64,000 nucleotides of DNA from Gemmiger formicilis (GTDB lineage: Bacteria > Bacillota > Clostridia > Oscillospirales > Ruminococcaceae), in the NCBI RefSeq assembly GCF_024462815.1, contig NZ_JANGCG010000002.1:124001-188000 (forward strand), in the 5' to 3' direction. The notes under the pieces are model-generated. The model made no database searches. It was not told the DNA's origin and saw only the letters and a program-made list of their open reading frames with translations. The position numbers were made by a program, and so were the translations under genes. Shown here piece by piece: positions 14,402-22,477 of the stretch (the first letter of the stretch is position 1; each line of letters starts with the position of its first letter).

Positions 14402-15055
14402 TTATCCCAGCAGCAGCTTGTGCAGCTCGTCCACCGTATCGGCCAGGGCGGCCGCACCGGCGGCGGTCAGCTCCTTGGCAGAGCCGTAGCCGTAGACGGC
14501 CCCCACACAGGGCAGGCCGTTTTTCTTGGCACCCAGCACATCGTGTTCACGGTCGCCTACCATAACCACACAGCTCTTGTCGGTAATGCCCGCCGTTTCC
14601 AGCGCGTAGGCAATGACCTCGGCCTTGTCGGTGCGGGTCTCATCGAGCGTGGCACCGCAGATAAAATCACAGTACTGCGCCAGATTAAAGTGCTCCATAA
14701 TCCGCTTGGCAAACTCCTCCGGCTTGCTGGTGGCGATGAGCACGGTCTTTCCGGCGGCCTTCAAATCGGCCAGCAGGGCCGGAATCCCCGGGTAAACCTC
14801 GTTCTCAAACAGGCCCTTGGTGGGGAAATATTCCCGGAAGGCGCTGACGGCGCGGTCAGCCTCGGCATCGCTCAGCCCCACAAGCTGCCGGAAGGAATCA
14901 ATCAGCGGCGGGCCCAGAAATTTGCGCAGCGTTGTCTCGCTGGGCATTTCCAGCCCCAGCTTGCGGCAGGCGTAGCGCACAGAATTGAGGATGCCCGGCG
15001 CAGAGTCGGTAAGCGTGCCATCCAAATCGAACAAAATAATATCGTAGTTACGCAT
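14402..15055 (-). CDS. HAD-family phosphatase, phosphoglycolate phosphatase-like
   Basis: 217 residues of HAD subfamily IA. Motif I is FDLDGTLTDSAPGI (Asp10, Asp12), motif II IATSKP, motif III includes Lys in TRTDKAEVI, motif IV VMVGDREHDVLGAKKNGL. It has the alpha-helical cap seen in Gph/PpaX enzymes. Substrate uncertain (phosphoglycolate, pyrophosphate or a sugar phosphate). It lies nine bases after the GT2 gene on the same strand. Confidence 0.87.
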   Translation of the reverse strand: MRNYDIILFDLDGTLTDSAPGILNSVRYACRKLGLEMPSETTLRKFLGPPLIDSFRQLVGLSDAEADRAVSAFREYFPTKGLFENEVYPGIPALLADLKAAGKTVLIATSKPEEFAKRIMEHFNLAQYCDFICGATLDETRTDKAEVIAYALETAGITDKSCVVMVGDREHDVLGAKKNGLPCVGAVYGYGSAKELTAAGAAALADTVDELHKLLLG

Positions 15056-15064
15056 AAATATTCC

Positions 15065-16084
15065 TTAGTTGAACTTGAACAGCTTCTGGGCAATGCGGTA
15101 GCCGCCAATGCTGATTTTGCTGCCCAGCCAGCCGGGCAGATTGCAGCCCTCGGCCACAGAGAAGCGGCAACGGCGGTACAGGTGGCCATCGTGGGCCTTC
15201 AGATCCTCCCACAGCTGTTTGCGCTTGGCCAGCGCCTCCTTGCTGCCGTCCAGCGTCAGGAAAATGCTGGAAATCGCCATCATCATCGAGAAATAGTTCA
15301 GCATGTAGGCGCGCAGCTTGGCCTGCTCCGGCGGCAGGGCATAGACATCGACTGCGTTCATCATAATGCGGGTGACGCGCAGCTGCTGGTCAACGCGCTT
15401 GATCATGTTGGCCTCGTTGACGCTCTGGTCCTCGCGGCCGATGAAGTAGCGGTAGAGGTCAAGATTCATATAGTAGATGGTCTTGACCTGCGGCAGCGGC
15501 TGATAGACGAAGATGTTATCCACATAGAAGGTGTGCTTGGGCAGCTCCATGCCGCTCTTGCGCAGAACCTCGGTGCGGTAGATGACCGAGTGCATCAGGA
15601 TGTTCTTGCTCGGCGGAAACTTGCCGATTTCCTGCCAGGTAAAGACGCGGCCCTCGGGCAGGATGCCCTTGTAGTCCACGATGTTGCGGGTGTTGTCGGC
15701 CACGTGCTCATAGACGTAGTTGGCCATCATCAGGTCCAGCGGCTCGGCATCGTTCAGATGGGCGCGCAGCTCGGCCAGAACCTTCTGCAGGGCATCGGTG
15801 TCCAGCCAGTCATCGGAGTCCACTACTTTGAAGTACACGCCGGTGGCGTTGCGGATGCCCTGATTGACACCCTCACCGTGGCCGCCGTTCTCCTGATGGA
15901 TTACGCGGACGATGGTGGGGTACTTCTCAGCGTAGGAATCGGCGATTTTGCCGGTGTCATCCTTGGAGCCGTCATCTACCAGGATGATTTCGGCGTCCTC
16001 GCCCGCGGTGAGCAGAGTCTCGATACAATGGTCCATATAGGCGGCCGAGTTGTAGCACGGCACAGTAAAGGTAATCAGTTTCAT
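15065..16084 (-). CDS. Family 2 glycosyltransferase
   Basis: 339 residues. GT-A fold at the N-terminus with TVPCYNSAAYMDHCIETLL, ILVDDGSKDDT, NGGHGEGVNQGIRNATG and the nucleotide/metal motif DSDDW. The C-terminal part (HTFYVDNIFVYQPLP, FIGREDQSVNE) resembles polysaccharide or teichoic-acid glycosyltransferases. No membrane helices. It likely adds a sugar to a cell-surface glycan, but donor and acceptor are unknown. The start ATG has AAAGGAG, and a TATACT box stands about 40 bases upstream. Confidence 0.88.
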   Translation of the reverse strand: MKLITFTVPCYNSAAYMDHCIETLLTAGEDAEIILVDDGSKDDTGKIADSYAEKYPTIVRVIHQENGGHGEGVNQGIRNATGVYFKVVDSDDWLDTDALQKVLAELRAHLNDAEPLDLMMANYVYEHVADNTRNIVDYKGILPEGRVFTWQEIGKFPPSKNILMHSVIYRTEVLRKSGMELPKHTFYVDNIFVYQPLPQVKTIYYMNLDLYRYFIGREDQSVNEANMIKRVDQQLRVTRIMMNAVDVYALPPEQAKLRAYMLNYFSMMMAISSIFLTLDGSKEALAKRKQLWEDLKAHDGHLYRRCRFSVAEGCNLPGWLGSKISIGGYRIAQKLFKFN

Positions 16085-16215
16085 AATAAGCTCCTTTTTT
16101 GGAAGGCGTAATATTCTTAGTATAGAATACCGCGGTTTTACGAAAAAGACAAGGAAAAGTTTTGTGAAAGCGGCTTTGGTATATATATATACTACGATTC
16201 AGCCGCCTGATTTTT

Positions 16216-16292
16216 GGCAATACCGCATAATTCTAAGTGCCGATGCGGCGAGCGGTGCTTAAGCCGTCGGGCGCGAATTGTGCGGTGTTGCC
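16216..16292. mobile_element. MITE-like repeat, copy 1 (77 bp)
   Basis: Ends are inverted repeats: GGCAATACCGCATAATT (16216-16232) and its complement at 16276-16292 (15 of 17 match). The first 35 bases and last 16 bases are the same as the copy at 20224. It has no coding capacity. A clear target-site duplication is not visible. Confidence 0.7.
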
Positions 16293-16300
16293 TTGGCATA

Positions 16301-16340
16301 AAAAGTGCCCCGGCGCGGAGCTTGCGGGCCGCGCCGGGGC
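16301..16340 (-). terminator. Terminator of the 45-residue gene
   Basis: Perfect 12-bp GC stem (16329-16340 with 16307-16318); on the minus strand it is followed by ACTTTTTATG. Very stable hairpin. Confidence 0.8.
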
Positions 16341-16358
16341 TTGGAGTTTTACCGATTT

Positions 16359-16496
16359 TTACAGAAAATCGTTGCGGTTGAAATTATGAACGCCTGAGGG
16401 AATCACATCATTGTAGACATCCTCCGGCAGGCCGTAGGGACGTTCCGGATCCAGAAAACCATGCATCCATTCCGCTAAAGTGTGCAGCTTCAACAT
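16359..16496 (-). CDS. Small protein, 45 residues
   Basis: Not recognised. Sequence runs from MLKLHTLAEWMHGFLDP through ERPYGLPEDVYNDVIPSG to HNFNRNDFL. AAAGGAG stands 11 bases before the ATG, a consensus-like promoter lies upstream, and a strong terminator follows; such a complete unit argues that it is a real gene. No signal or membrane helix; amphipathic first helix. Upstream in-frame starts lack ribosome sites. Confidence 0.6.
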   Translation of the reverse strand: MLKLHTLAEWMHGFLDPERPYGLPEDVYNDVIPSGVHNFNRNDFL

Positions 16497-16569
16497 TGCA
16501 ACCCCATCTCCTTTCCTCAGTGTAGGGCAGATGCTTCGGGGAGGCTTTCGCTTCCCTCTTTCTGTCCTT

Positions 16570-16598
16570 ATTATATGCGATAAGACAGACTTTTGCAA
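16570..16598 (-). promoter_or_regulatory. Promoter of the 45-residue gene
   Basis: Minus strand TTGCAA (16598-16593), 17 bases, TATAAT (16575-16570), about 75 bases before the start codon. Confidence 0.68.
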
Positions 16599-16686
16599 GC
16601 TGCAATTTGTACAAACTTACAAAAGTTATTTGTATATTTTCCACTATTTCGGCATAGTGTACATAAACGCATAGCAAGTGTACGCA

Positions 16687-16800
16687 CTATGCGGACAGCT
16701 CCTCCCATGCCTCCTGCATGGTATCAGCCGAGAAAAGAAACTCGCCATTCTCAGAAAAAACCTCAATGTGGCCGCCGACATATCTGAACTGCTGGGTCAT
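16687..16800 (-). CDS. Possible very small protein, 37 residues
   Basis: Reads MTQQFRYVGGHIEVF, then SENGEFLFSADTMQEAWEELSA. AAAGGCGG precedes the ATG, and an extended -10 (TGGTATAAT) is 36 bases upstream. The sequence looks like a beta-hairpin followed by an acidic helix. Not recognised. A dyad GCATAGTG (16652-16659) with CACTATGC (16685-16692) covers the stop codon. Could instead be the leader of an RNA. Confidence 0.45.
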   Translation of the reverse strand: MTQQFRYVGGHIEVFSENGEFLFSADTMQEAWEELSA

Positions 16801-16835
16801 GGTGTGTACCGCCTTTCCGTATCTGGTATGCTTTT

Positions 16836-16841
16836 ATTATA
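16836..16841 (-). promoter_or_regulatory. Extended -10 promoter before the 37-residue gene
   Basis: Minus strand TATAAT (16841-16836) preceded by TG one base away, an extended -10. No good -35 box at 17 bases. Confidence 0.45.
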
Positions 16842-16869
16842 CCATAGGGAAAGTACGATAATTTGGACT

Positions 16870-17265
16870 TTAACCGTCCGACAGCGATTTTTGAGGGTGA
16901 TAAACAGTACTTTCAACGCACCGCAGCACGAAAATCACCCATCCGCAGAGCAAAAACCAGTACAGCGTGTACTTGGGGCAGACCAGACCGGCCAAATTCC
17001 CCCACTCCCCGGTGTAGTCCCACACGGCGGTGTGCAGCATTACGCGGCAGACGGCCCCCACCGCCAGCTCCAGCCCGCTGACGCACGCCGCCCCGGTACA
17101 CGCGGCGGCGGCCAGCGGCAGGGGCCGCGCCGCCAGCCATTGCAGCAGGCACAGGCACGCCCCGCCCGCCAGAAACATCGTCCAGTGGGTGGTGCCGCGC
17201 CACGCCAGCTCCAGCGCGGCATACGCCCCGCCGCCCAGAAAAAACAGTGAAGTCCATTCCAACAT
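16870..17265 (-). CDS. CmpB-type (putative ABC transporter type IV) membrane protein
   Basis: 131 residues with about four membrane helices. The motifs GGAYAALELAWRGTTHWTMFLAGG and VWDYTGEWGNLAGLVCPKYTLYWFLL match the family once named DUF1113/ABC_trans_CmpB. Its transport role is not established. The ATG follows the hairpin of the pncB terminator directly, and the G-run of that hairpin is the only ribosome-site-like stretch. Probably read through from pncB. Confidence 0.8.
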   Translation of the reverse strand: MLEWTSLFFLGGGAYAALELAWRGTTHWTMFLAGGACLCLLQWLAARPLPLAAAACTGAACVSGLELAVGAVCRVMLHTAVWDYTGEWGNLAGLVCPKYTLYWFLLCGWVIFVLRCVESTVYHPQKSLSDG

Positions 17266-17267
17266 AC

Positions 17268-17314
17268 AAAAGCCCCCCGCACAAAGCTGTGTAGTCACAG
17301 TATGTGCAGGGGGC
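17268..17314 (-). terminator. Terminator after pncB, overlapping the next ribosome site
   Basis: 12-bp arms (17303-17314 with 17272-17283, one mismatch), with an inner CTGTG/CACAG stem, followed on the minus strand by TTTTGT and then the ATG at 17265. Same layout as the acpS-mazF hairpin. Confidence 0.7.
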
Positions 17315-17351
17315 GCGGGTTGTAACCGTTTTGTAAAGGTACTGGAAAAAT

Positions 17352-18797
17352 TTACTTGGACAGCTTCTTCAGCAGGGCGCTGCGGGTATCCCACAGCTTC
17401 TGGCTGAGGTCAACGTAGTAGCGGTGGGGGTTCTCAAAGCGCTTGACCTCGTCCCACAGGGTGTTCACCTGCGCCTTGCAGAACTTCTTGATGTCGTTCA
17501 GGCTCGGTGAGGTATAGACGCGCTTGCCGTTCTCATAGATGGGGGTGGACAGGCAGCGAGCCGTGCAGTTGACGTAGGTGCATTCTTTCCACGTCTCGAT
17601 GGGGTCAAACAGCGTGATGCCGTGCTGGGTCTCGATGGTTTCATCGGCCATCGTGATGAGGTCGGCCATGGCCTTGCCGTCCTGGTCATAGATACGCCAG
17701 ACCTTTTTCAGGCAGGGAATCGTCATCTTCTCGGCAGATTCCGACAGCTTCATCTTCGGGGTGTAGCTGCCGTCGTCCTCTTTCACGGCGGCCAGCTTGT
17801 ACACGCCGCCAAAGACGGGGTCGCTCTTGGCGGTAATCATATTCTCGCCAATGCCAAAGCTGTCCACGCGGGCGCCCTGCAGAATCAGGTCGCGGACGAT
17901 GTACTCATCCAGAGAGTTGGAGGCGCAGATGGTGCAGTCGGGGTAACCGGCCTCGTCCAGCATCTTGCGGGCCTTCTTGGACAGGTAGGCAATATCGCCG
18001 GAGTCGATGCGGATGCCCTTGGGGCGCTTGCCCATCGGCTTCAGAACCTCGTCAAACACCTTGATGGCATCGGGCACACCGTGGCGCAGGACGTTGTAGG
18101 TATCCACCAGCAGCACGCAGGCATCGGGGTACATCTCGGCATATTTCTTGAAGGCGTCATACTCGGTCGGGAACATCTGCACCCAGCTGTGGGCCATTGT
18201 GCCGGAGGCCGGGATGCCGAAGTCGCGGGCGGCCATCACGCAGGAGGTGGAGCCGCAGCCGCCGATGTAGGAGGCACGTGCGCCGAAGTAGGCGGCGTCA
18301 TAGCCCTGTGCGCGGCGGGCGCCGAACTCCATAACCGGGCGGCCTGCGGCAGAGCGCACAATGCGGTTGGCCTTGGTGGCAATCAGGCACTGGTGGTTGA
18401 AGGTGACCAGCAGCAGCGTTTCCAGCAGCTGGCACTCAATGGCCGGACCCTCCACCGTGACGATGGGTTCCTGCGGGAAGATGGGCATACCTTCTTCAAT
18501 GGCCCAGATGTTGCAGTGCAGCTTGAAATTCTTGAGGTAGTCGAGGAATTTCTCGTCAAAGGCCTTGGTGGAGCGCAGATAGTCGATATCCTCGGCGGTA
18601 AATTCCAGATGGTCCACGGCGTCAATGAACTGCTGCAGGCCGGCCATAATGGCGTAGCCGCCGCCGTCCGGCACACGGCGGAAGAACATATCAAAGACGG
18701 CGATTTTGTCAACGTATCCCTCGTCCAGATAGCCCGCCGACATGGTCAGCTCATAGAAATCGGTCATGGTGGTCAAATTGCGTTTTACATCCAACAT
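17352..18797 (-). CDS. pncB: Nicotinate phosphoribosyltransferase
   Basis: Makes nicotinate mononucleotide from nicotinate and PRPP in NAD salvage. 481 residues of the longer NAPRT type: TDFYELTMSAGYL, VFDMFFRRVPDGGGYAI, EFGARRAQGYDAA, SYIGGCGSTS, GTMAHSWVQMF, and IRIDSGDIAYLSKKAR. AGGAGG stands nine bases before the chosen ATG; a start 11 codons upstream has no site. It follows dacA by 80 bases that hold small hairpins but no clear promoter. Confidence 0.95.
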   Translation of the reverse strand: MLDVKRNLTTMTDFYELTMSAGYLDEGYVDKIAVFDMFFRRVPDGGGYAIMAGLQQFIDAVDHLEFTAEDIDYLRSTKAFDEKFLDYLKNFKLHCNIWAIEEGMPIFPQEPIVTVEGPAIECQLLETLLLVTFNHQCLIATKANRIVRSAAGRPVMEFGARRAQGYDAAYFGARASYIGGCGSTSCVMAARDFGIPASGTMAHSWVQMFPTEYDAFKKYAEMYPDACVLLVDTYNVLRHGVPDAIKVFDEVLKPMGKRPKGIRIDSGDIAYLSKKARKMLDEAGYPDCTICASNSLDEYIVRDLILQGARVDSFGIGENMITAKSDPVFGGVYKLAAVKEDDGSYTPKMKLSESAEKMTIPCLKKVWRIYDQDGKAMADLITMADETIETQHGITLFDPIETWKECTYVNCTARCLSTPIYENGKRVYTSPSLNDIKKFCKAQVNTLWDEVKRFENPHRYYVDLSQKLWDTRSALLKKLSK

Positions 18798-18877
18798 GGT
18801 AGAATCCTCCTGTGGAATTATATAACACACCGGCTGGTGTGCCGTCCGGGCGGCGGGTGACCCCGCAGCGGGGGTGA

Positions 18878-20200
18878 TTATGCTTCCCTGCCCCAGATGC
18901 GCAGGATGCGGCCGACGGCGAAGATGAGATATGCGCCGACAGCGAGCATGGTCAGCATAACGACAACCTTGAAATACGTGCTGGAAAAGAATGTGCCTAT
19001 GCGGGAAATGGTATACAGAAGCTGGTTGCGGGAGATATCGCTGCCCGCAATCAGGTCGGCTGTGCCGATGGTCTCGCCCTGAATGGTCAGCGTGACGGTG
19101 CCCACAATATCGCCCTGCTTGATGGGCGCGCCCAGCTCATCGGGTACGTTGAAAATCTGCTCTGTCAGCGCGGAGCCGCCCTCCCGCGGCAGCAGGGTCA
19201 TCATATTGTCCGCGGGGTATAGCATTACCGTGTCAGCCTGCGTGGAGTAGGCCACGCGGACCTCAGTGATGGGCTGGGTGGTGTCCAGCGCGGGAGCGAT
19301 GGTGTAGGTGTTGAACACCCAGTCCATAATCGTGCCGGTTTCCAGCAGGGCCGGGCGGCCGCCCTCGGGGTCGGACTCCATCGGTACATTCAGCAGCACG
19401 CTGATGTAGCTCTCGCCGTCCTGGCTGTGCCAGCCCGCAAAGTTCTGCCACTCGCCCAGGCTGCCGGTCTTGCCGCCCTTGGTGTAATCCCGGTGGTAGC
19501 TGCTGTTGGTGACGAGTTTGTCGGTGTTCTGCAGGATATAGGTCCCCGGTGTCACATAGCGGTCGTTGGTGCCCATATCATAGGTGGGCGTGCCCGCAAC
19601 GGTGGCAAAGATGTCATAGGCCGTCAGGGCGCGCAGAATCAGGTAGGCGTCCCGGGCGGTGGTGATGTTGTTGGGGTTCAGGCCGCAGGGGTCCACAAAG
19701 GTCGTGCCAGTGCAGCCTATGGCGGCGGCCTCATCGTTCATCATGGCAACAAAGCTGTCAATGCTGCCGCCGCCCATATAGTCAGCCACGATGTAGGCGG
19801 CCTCGTTGCCGCTGGGCAGCAGCATGGCATAGAGCAGATTGCGCAGGCTGTGCGTCTCGCCCCGGCGGATATCGGCGGTGGAGGCGTTTGTGCTCTGCTC
19901 CCAGATTAAATCGTAGATGTAGCTGGGGGCCGTCAGGCTGATAGTGTCCAGCTGGTCCTGATAATTTTCCAGCAGCAGCAGGGTGGTCATCATCTTGGTC
20001 AGGCTGGCGGCGGAAAGCGGTGTCTCGCTGTTTTTTTCATACACCACAATGTTGGTGTCAAGGTTGACAACGTAGGCGGCGGGGGCGGTCAGCGCCGGGG
20101 CGGTATCCGCCAGCGTGCCACTCTCCCCTTCCGCCGCGACCGGCAGTGCCAGCACCACAATCAGCACGAAGGAAAACAAAATCGCGCAGAATTTTTTCAT
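18878..20200 (-). CDS. dacA: D-alanyl-D-alanine carboxypeptidase (PBP5/DacA type)
   Basis: Trims the terminal D-Ala of peptidoglycan stem peptides outside the membrane. 440 residues: signal peptide to about VAA-23, active-site SLTK (Ser66, Lys69), SGN at 130-132, KTG at 244-246, then the C-terminal beta domain and a final hydrophobic helix near residues 405-430 as anchor with a short basic tail. ATG preceded by AAAGGA. A MITE-like repeat lies in its leader between promoter and start. Confidence 0.94.
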   Translation of the reverse strand: MKKFCAILFSFVLIVVLALPVAAEGESGTLADTAPALTAPAAYVVNLDTNIVVYEKNSETPLSAASLTKMMTTLLLLENYQDQLDTISLTAPSYIYDLIWEQSTNASTADIRRGETHSLRNLLYAMLLPSGNEAAYIVADYMGGGSIDSFVAMMNDEAAAIGCTGTTFVDPCGLNPNNITTARDAYLILRALTAYDIFATVAGTPTYDMGTNDRYVTPGTYILQNTDKLVTNSSYHRDYTKGGKTGSLGEWQNFAGWHSQDGESYISVLLNVPMESDPEGGRPALLETGTIMDWVFNTYTIAPALDTTQPITEVRVAYSTQADTVMLYPADNMMTLLPREGGSALTEQIFNVPDELGAPIKQGDIVGTVTLTIQGETIGTADLIAGSDISRNQLLYTISRIGTFFSSTYFKVVVMLTMLAVGAYLIFAVGRILRIWGREA

Positions 20201-20223
20201 AGGCAAGGGATTCCTTTATTAAG

Positions 20224-20277
20224 GGCAATACCGCATAATTCTAAGTGCCGATGCGGCGGGAACTGTGCGGTGTTGCC
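20224..20277. mobile_element. MITE-like repeat, copy 2 (54 bp)
   Basis: Starts with the same GGCAATACCGCATAATT and ends TGTGCGGTGTTGCC as copy 1 at 16216, but lacks 23 internal bases. It lies within the transcribed leader of dacA, downstream of its -10 box. Confidence 0.7.
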
Positions 20278-20297
20278 TAAATATACAGTTGTCTATT

Positions 20298-20303
20298 AGT
20301 ATA
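20298..20303 (-). promoter_or_regulatory. Extended -10 promoter of dacA
   Basis: Minus strand TATACT (20303-20298) preceded by TGG, an extended -10; the -35 region is T-rich but poor. The next downstream gene is dacA, 98 bases away. Confidence 0.5.
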
Positions 20304-20344
20304 CCAAACTTTACAGGAAAATAAAAGATAATTTTAGAGGTTGT

Positions 20345-22387
20345 TCAGTTCATCGCCCCGGCGGTGGCAAACAGGCGCTCGACCTCATCGGACAGCGCCC
20401 GGTGCGCCGGGTCTATCAGGTTCGGGTCCCTGGCAAGCAGGGCCTTGGCCTCGTCCTGTGCCACGCGCAGGGTTCTGGTGTCCTGCACAAGGTCGGCCAC
20501 CCGCAGGGTGGGCAGGCCGTGCTGGGCCGAGCCGAAGAAATCACCCGGGCCGCGGGTCTCCAAATCGTACTTGGCCACGGCAAAGCCGTCCGAGGTGCGG
20601 CAGAGGAACTGCAGGCGCTCGCGCACAGCGTCATTGCCGTTGTCCGAAATCAGGATGCAGCAGGAATCCGCCGCGCCGCGGCCCACACGGCCACGCAGCT
20701 GGTGCAGGGCCGACAGGCCGAACCGTTCCGCATTCTCAATGACCATAACCGTGGCATTGGGCACATCGACGCCGACCTCAATGACGGTGGTGGAAACCAA
20801 AACGTCCAGCTCACCGGCCTTGAACTTCTGCATCACATCGTCCTTTTCCTTGGGCTTGAGCTTGCCGTGCAAAAGGCCGATGCGGCGGTTGGGCAGCAGT
20901 GCGCAGGCGGTCTCGGTGTAATAGCTGGTCACAGCCTGCAAATCGGCGGCAGCCTCGTTCTCCTCAATCGCCGGGCAGACAATGTAGACCTGATGCCCCG
21001 CCTCAATCTGTTTGTCCAGAAAGCCGTACATATCCTGCCGCTTTTTGCCGGTGATATACCACGTCTTGATAGGCTTGCGGCCCGGCGGCAGCTCGTCCAG
21101 TACCGAAATGTCCAGATCACCGTACATCAGCAGCCCCAGCGTGCGCGGGATGGGGGTGGCGCTCATAACCAGCAGATGCGGACTCTGGGCCTTGCCCGCC
21201 AGCAGGCCGCGCTGGCGCACGCCGAAGCGGTGCTGCTCGTCCACAATGGCAAGGCCCAGATTTTTGAACTCCACCGTGTCGGTCAGGACGGCGTGGGTGC
21301 CCACCACCAGATTGGCCCGCCCGTCGGCGATGGCCTCCAGTGCGATGCGCTTCTCCTTGGCCTTCATACCGCCGACCAGCAGCGTGACGTTGACGCCGAA
21401 CGGCTCCAGCCGGTCGGCCAGCGTGGCGGCGTGCTGCCGGGCCAGAATTTCCGTGGGGGCCAGCATGGCGCTCTGCCAGCCGTTCTGCGCGGCGAACCAG
21501 ATGGCTGCGGCGGCCACCAGCGTCTTGCCGCTGCCCACATCGCCCTGCAGCAGGCGGTTCATCGGGACCTTGCCGCACAAATCGGCGGTGATTTCCTCGG
21601 TCGAGCGCTTCTGCGCCCCGGTGGGCGGGTACGGCAGGCTGCGCCAGAAGGGCCCCAAATCCAGCGGGTGCATGGGGGCGCTGGTCTTGCAGCGGCCGTG
21701 GCTGCGCAGCAGAAAAATGCCAATCTGCAGCAGATACAGCTCCTCAAAAATCAGGCGGCGGCGGGCAGCGGCCAGCTTCTCATTGCTGCTGGGCGCGTGG
21801 ATGCCGCGCACGGCGTCCGCCTTGGCGGGCATACGGTAGCGGGTCAGCAGCTCCGGCGGCAGCGGGTCGGTCAACTGGTCGGCAAAGGCCAGCGCTGCAT
21901 GGGCACACGCCGCATGGCGGCTGGCGGGCAGGCCCTCGGTGCCGGGGTAGACCGCCACAAATGGGCAGGCGGCCACCTGGGCCTCGGTGCGCACCAGCGG
22001 ATGCAGCAGCTCGCGCCGGGTCAGCGCCCCGCCGATGCGGCCCTCAAAATAGTAGCTCTCCCCTATCTGCAGCTTATCCGCCGCGTAAGGGGCGTTGAAC
22101 CAGCTCAGCGCCAGAATCCCCGAATCATCGGCGGCGAGGACCCGGTTCATAACCCGCCCGCCCTTGATGCGCCGGGGCGGCTCCTTCTGCAGCACGGTGG
22201 CGCGGACGCAGCAGTCAGTGTCATAGGGGGCTGAAACAACGGTGTAGGGCTGGGTATAGTCAATGTATTTGCGCGGGTAGCACAAAAGTAGGTCCCGGAT
22301 GGTAAAGATGCCGAGCTTTTCAAACTTTTTGGCAAACGCAGGGCCGACACCCTTGAGGTATTGCACAGAGTCATTGATGGTTGGCAA
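20345..22387 (-). CDS. recG: ATP-dependent DNA helicase RecG
   Basis: Remodels stalled replication forks and branched DNA. 680 residues: N-terminal wedge/OB region, LKGVGPAFAKKFEKLGI near the start, Walker A GDVGSGKTLVAA, DEQHRFGVRQR, SATPIPRTL, then GRVGRGAADS and ETRGPGDFFGSAQHG in the RecG-specific C-terminus. The start is TTG: GGGAGG stands nine bases before it and no ATG is available. It follows fakA beyond a terminator-like hairpin. Confidence 0.95.
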   Translation of the reverse strand: MPTINDSVQYLKGVGPAFAKKFEKLGIFTIRDLLLCYPRKYIDYTQPYTVVSAPYDTDCCVRATVLQKEPPRRIKGGRVMNRVLAADDSGILALSWFNAPYAADKLQIGESYYFEGRIGGALTRRELLHPLVRTEAQVAACPFVAVYPGTEGLPASRHAACAHAALAFADQLTDPLPPELLTRYRMPAKADAVRGIHAPSSNEKLAAARRRLIFEELYLLQIGIFLLRSHGRCKTSAPMHPLDLGPFWRSLPYPPTGAQKRSTEEITADLCGKVPMNRLLQGDVGSGKTLVAAAAIWFAAQNGWQSAMLAPTEILARQHAATLADRLEPFGVNVTLLVGGMKAKEKRIALEAIADGRANLVVGTHAVLTDTVEFKNLGLAIVDEQHRFGVRQRGLLAGKAQSPHLLVMSATPIPRTLGLLMYGDLDISVLDELPPGRKPIKTWYITGKKRQDMYGFLDKQIEAGHQVYIVCPAIEENEAAADLQAVTSYYTETACALLPNRRIGLLHGKLKPKEKDDVMQKFKAGELDVLVSTTVIEVGVDVPNATVMVIENAERFGLSALHQLRGRVGRGAADSCCILISDNGNDAVRERLQFLCRTSDGFAVAKYDLETRGPGDFFGSAQHGLPTLRVADLVQDTRTLRVAQDEAKALLARDPNLIDPAHRALSDEVERLFATAGAMN

Positions 22388-22423
22388 TGGCGGGAACCTC
22401 CCTTCGTGTGTGCTGTGTACCAA

Positions 22424-22460
22424 AAAAGGCGAACTCGGACCTTCCCCAAATTCGCCTTTT
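22424..22460. terminator. Bidirectional terminator between fakA and recG
   Basis: Perfect 10-bp stem AAAAGGCGAA (22424-22433) with its complement (22451-22460), 17-base loop, T-rich tails on both strands. Confidence 0.72.
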
Positions 22461-22477
22461 GTTTGTTGTAACGCGGT

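Noticed and set aside
16500..16540. GTAGGG sequence in the leader of the 45-residue gene as a further REP
   Set aside because: GTAG is present but no convincing palindrome follows.
16652..16692. Terminator for the 37-residue frame
   Set aside because: GCATAGTG/CACTATGC dyad exists but with a long loop and no T run on the minus strand.
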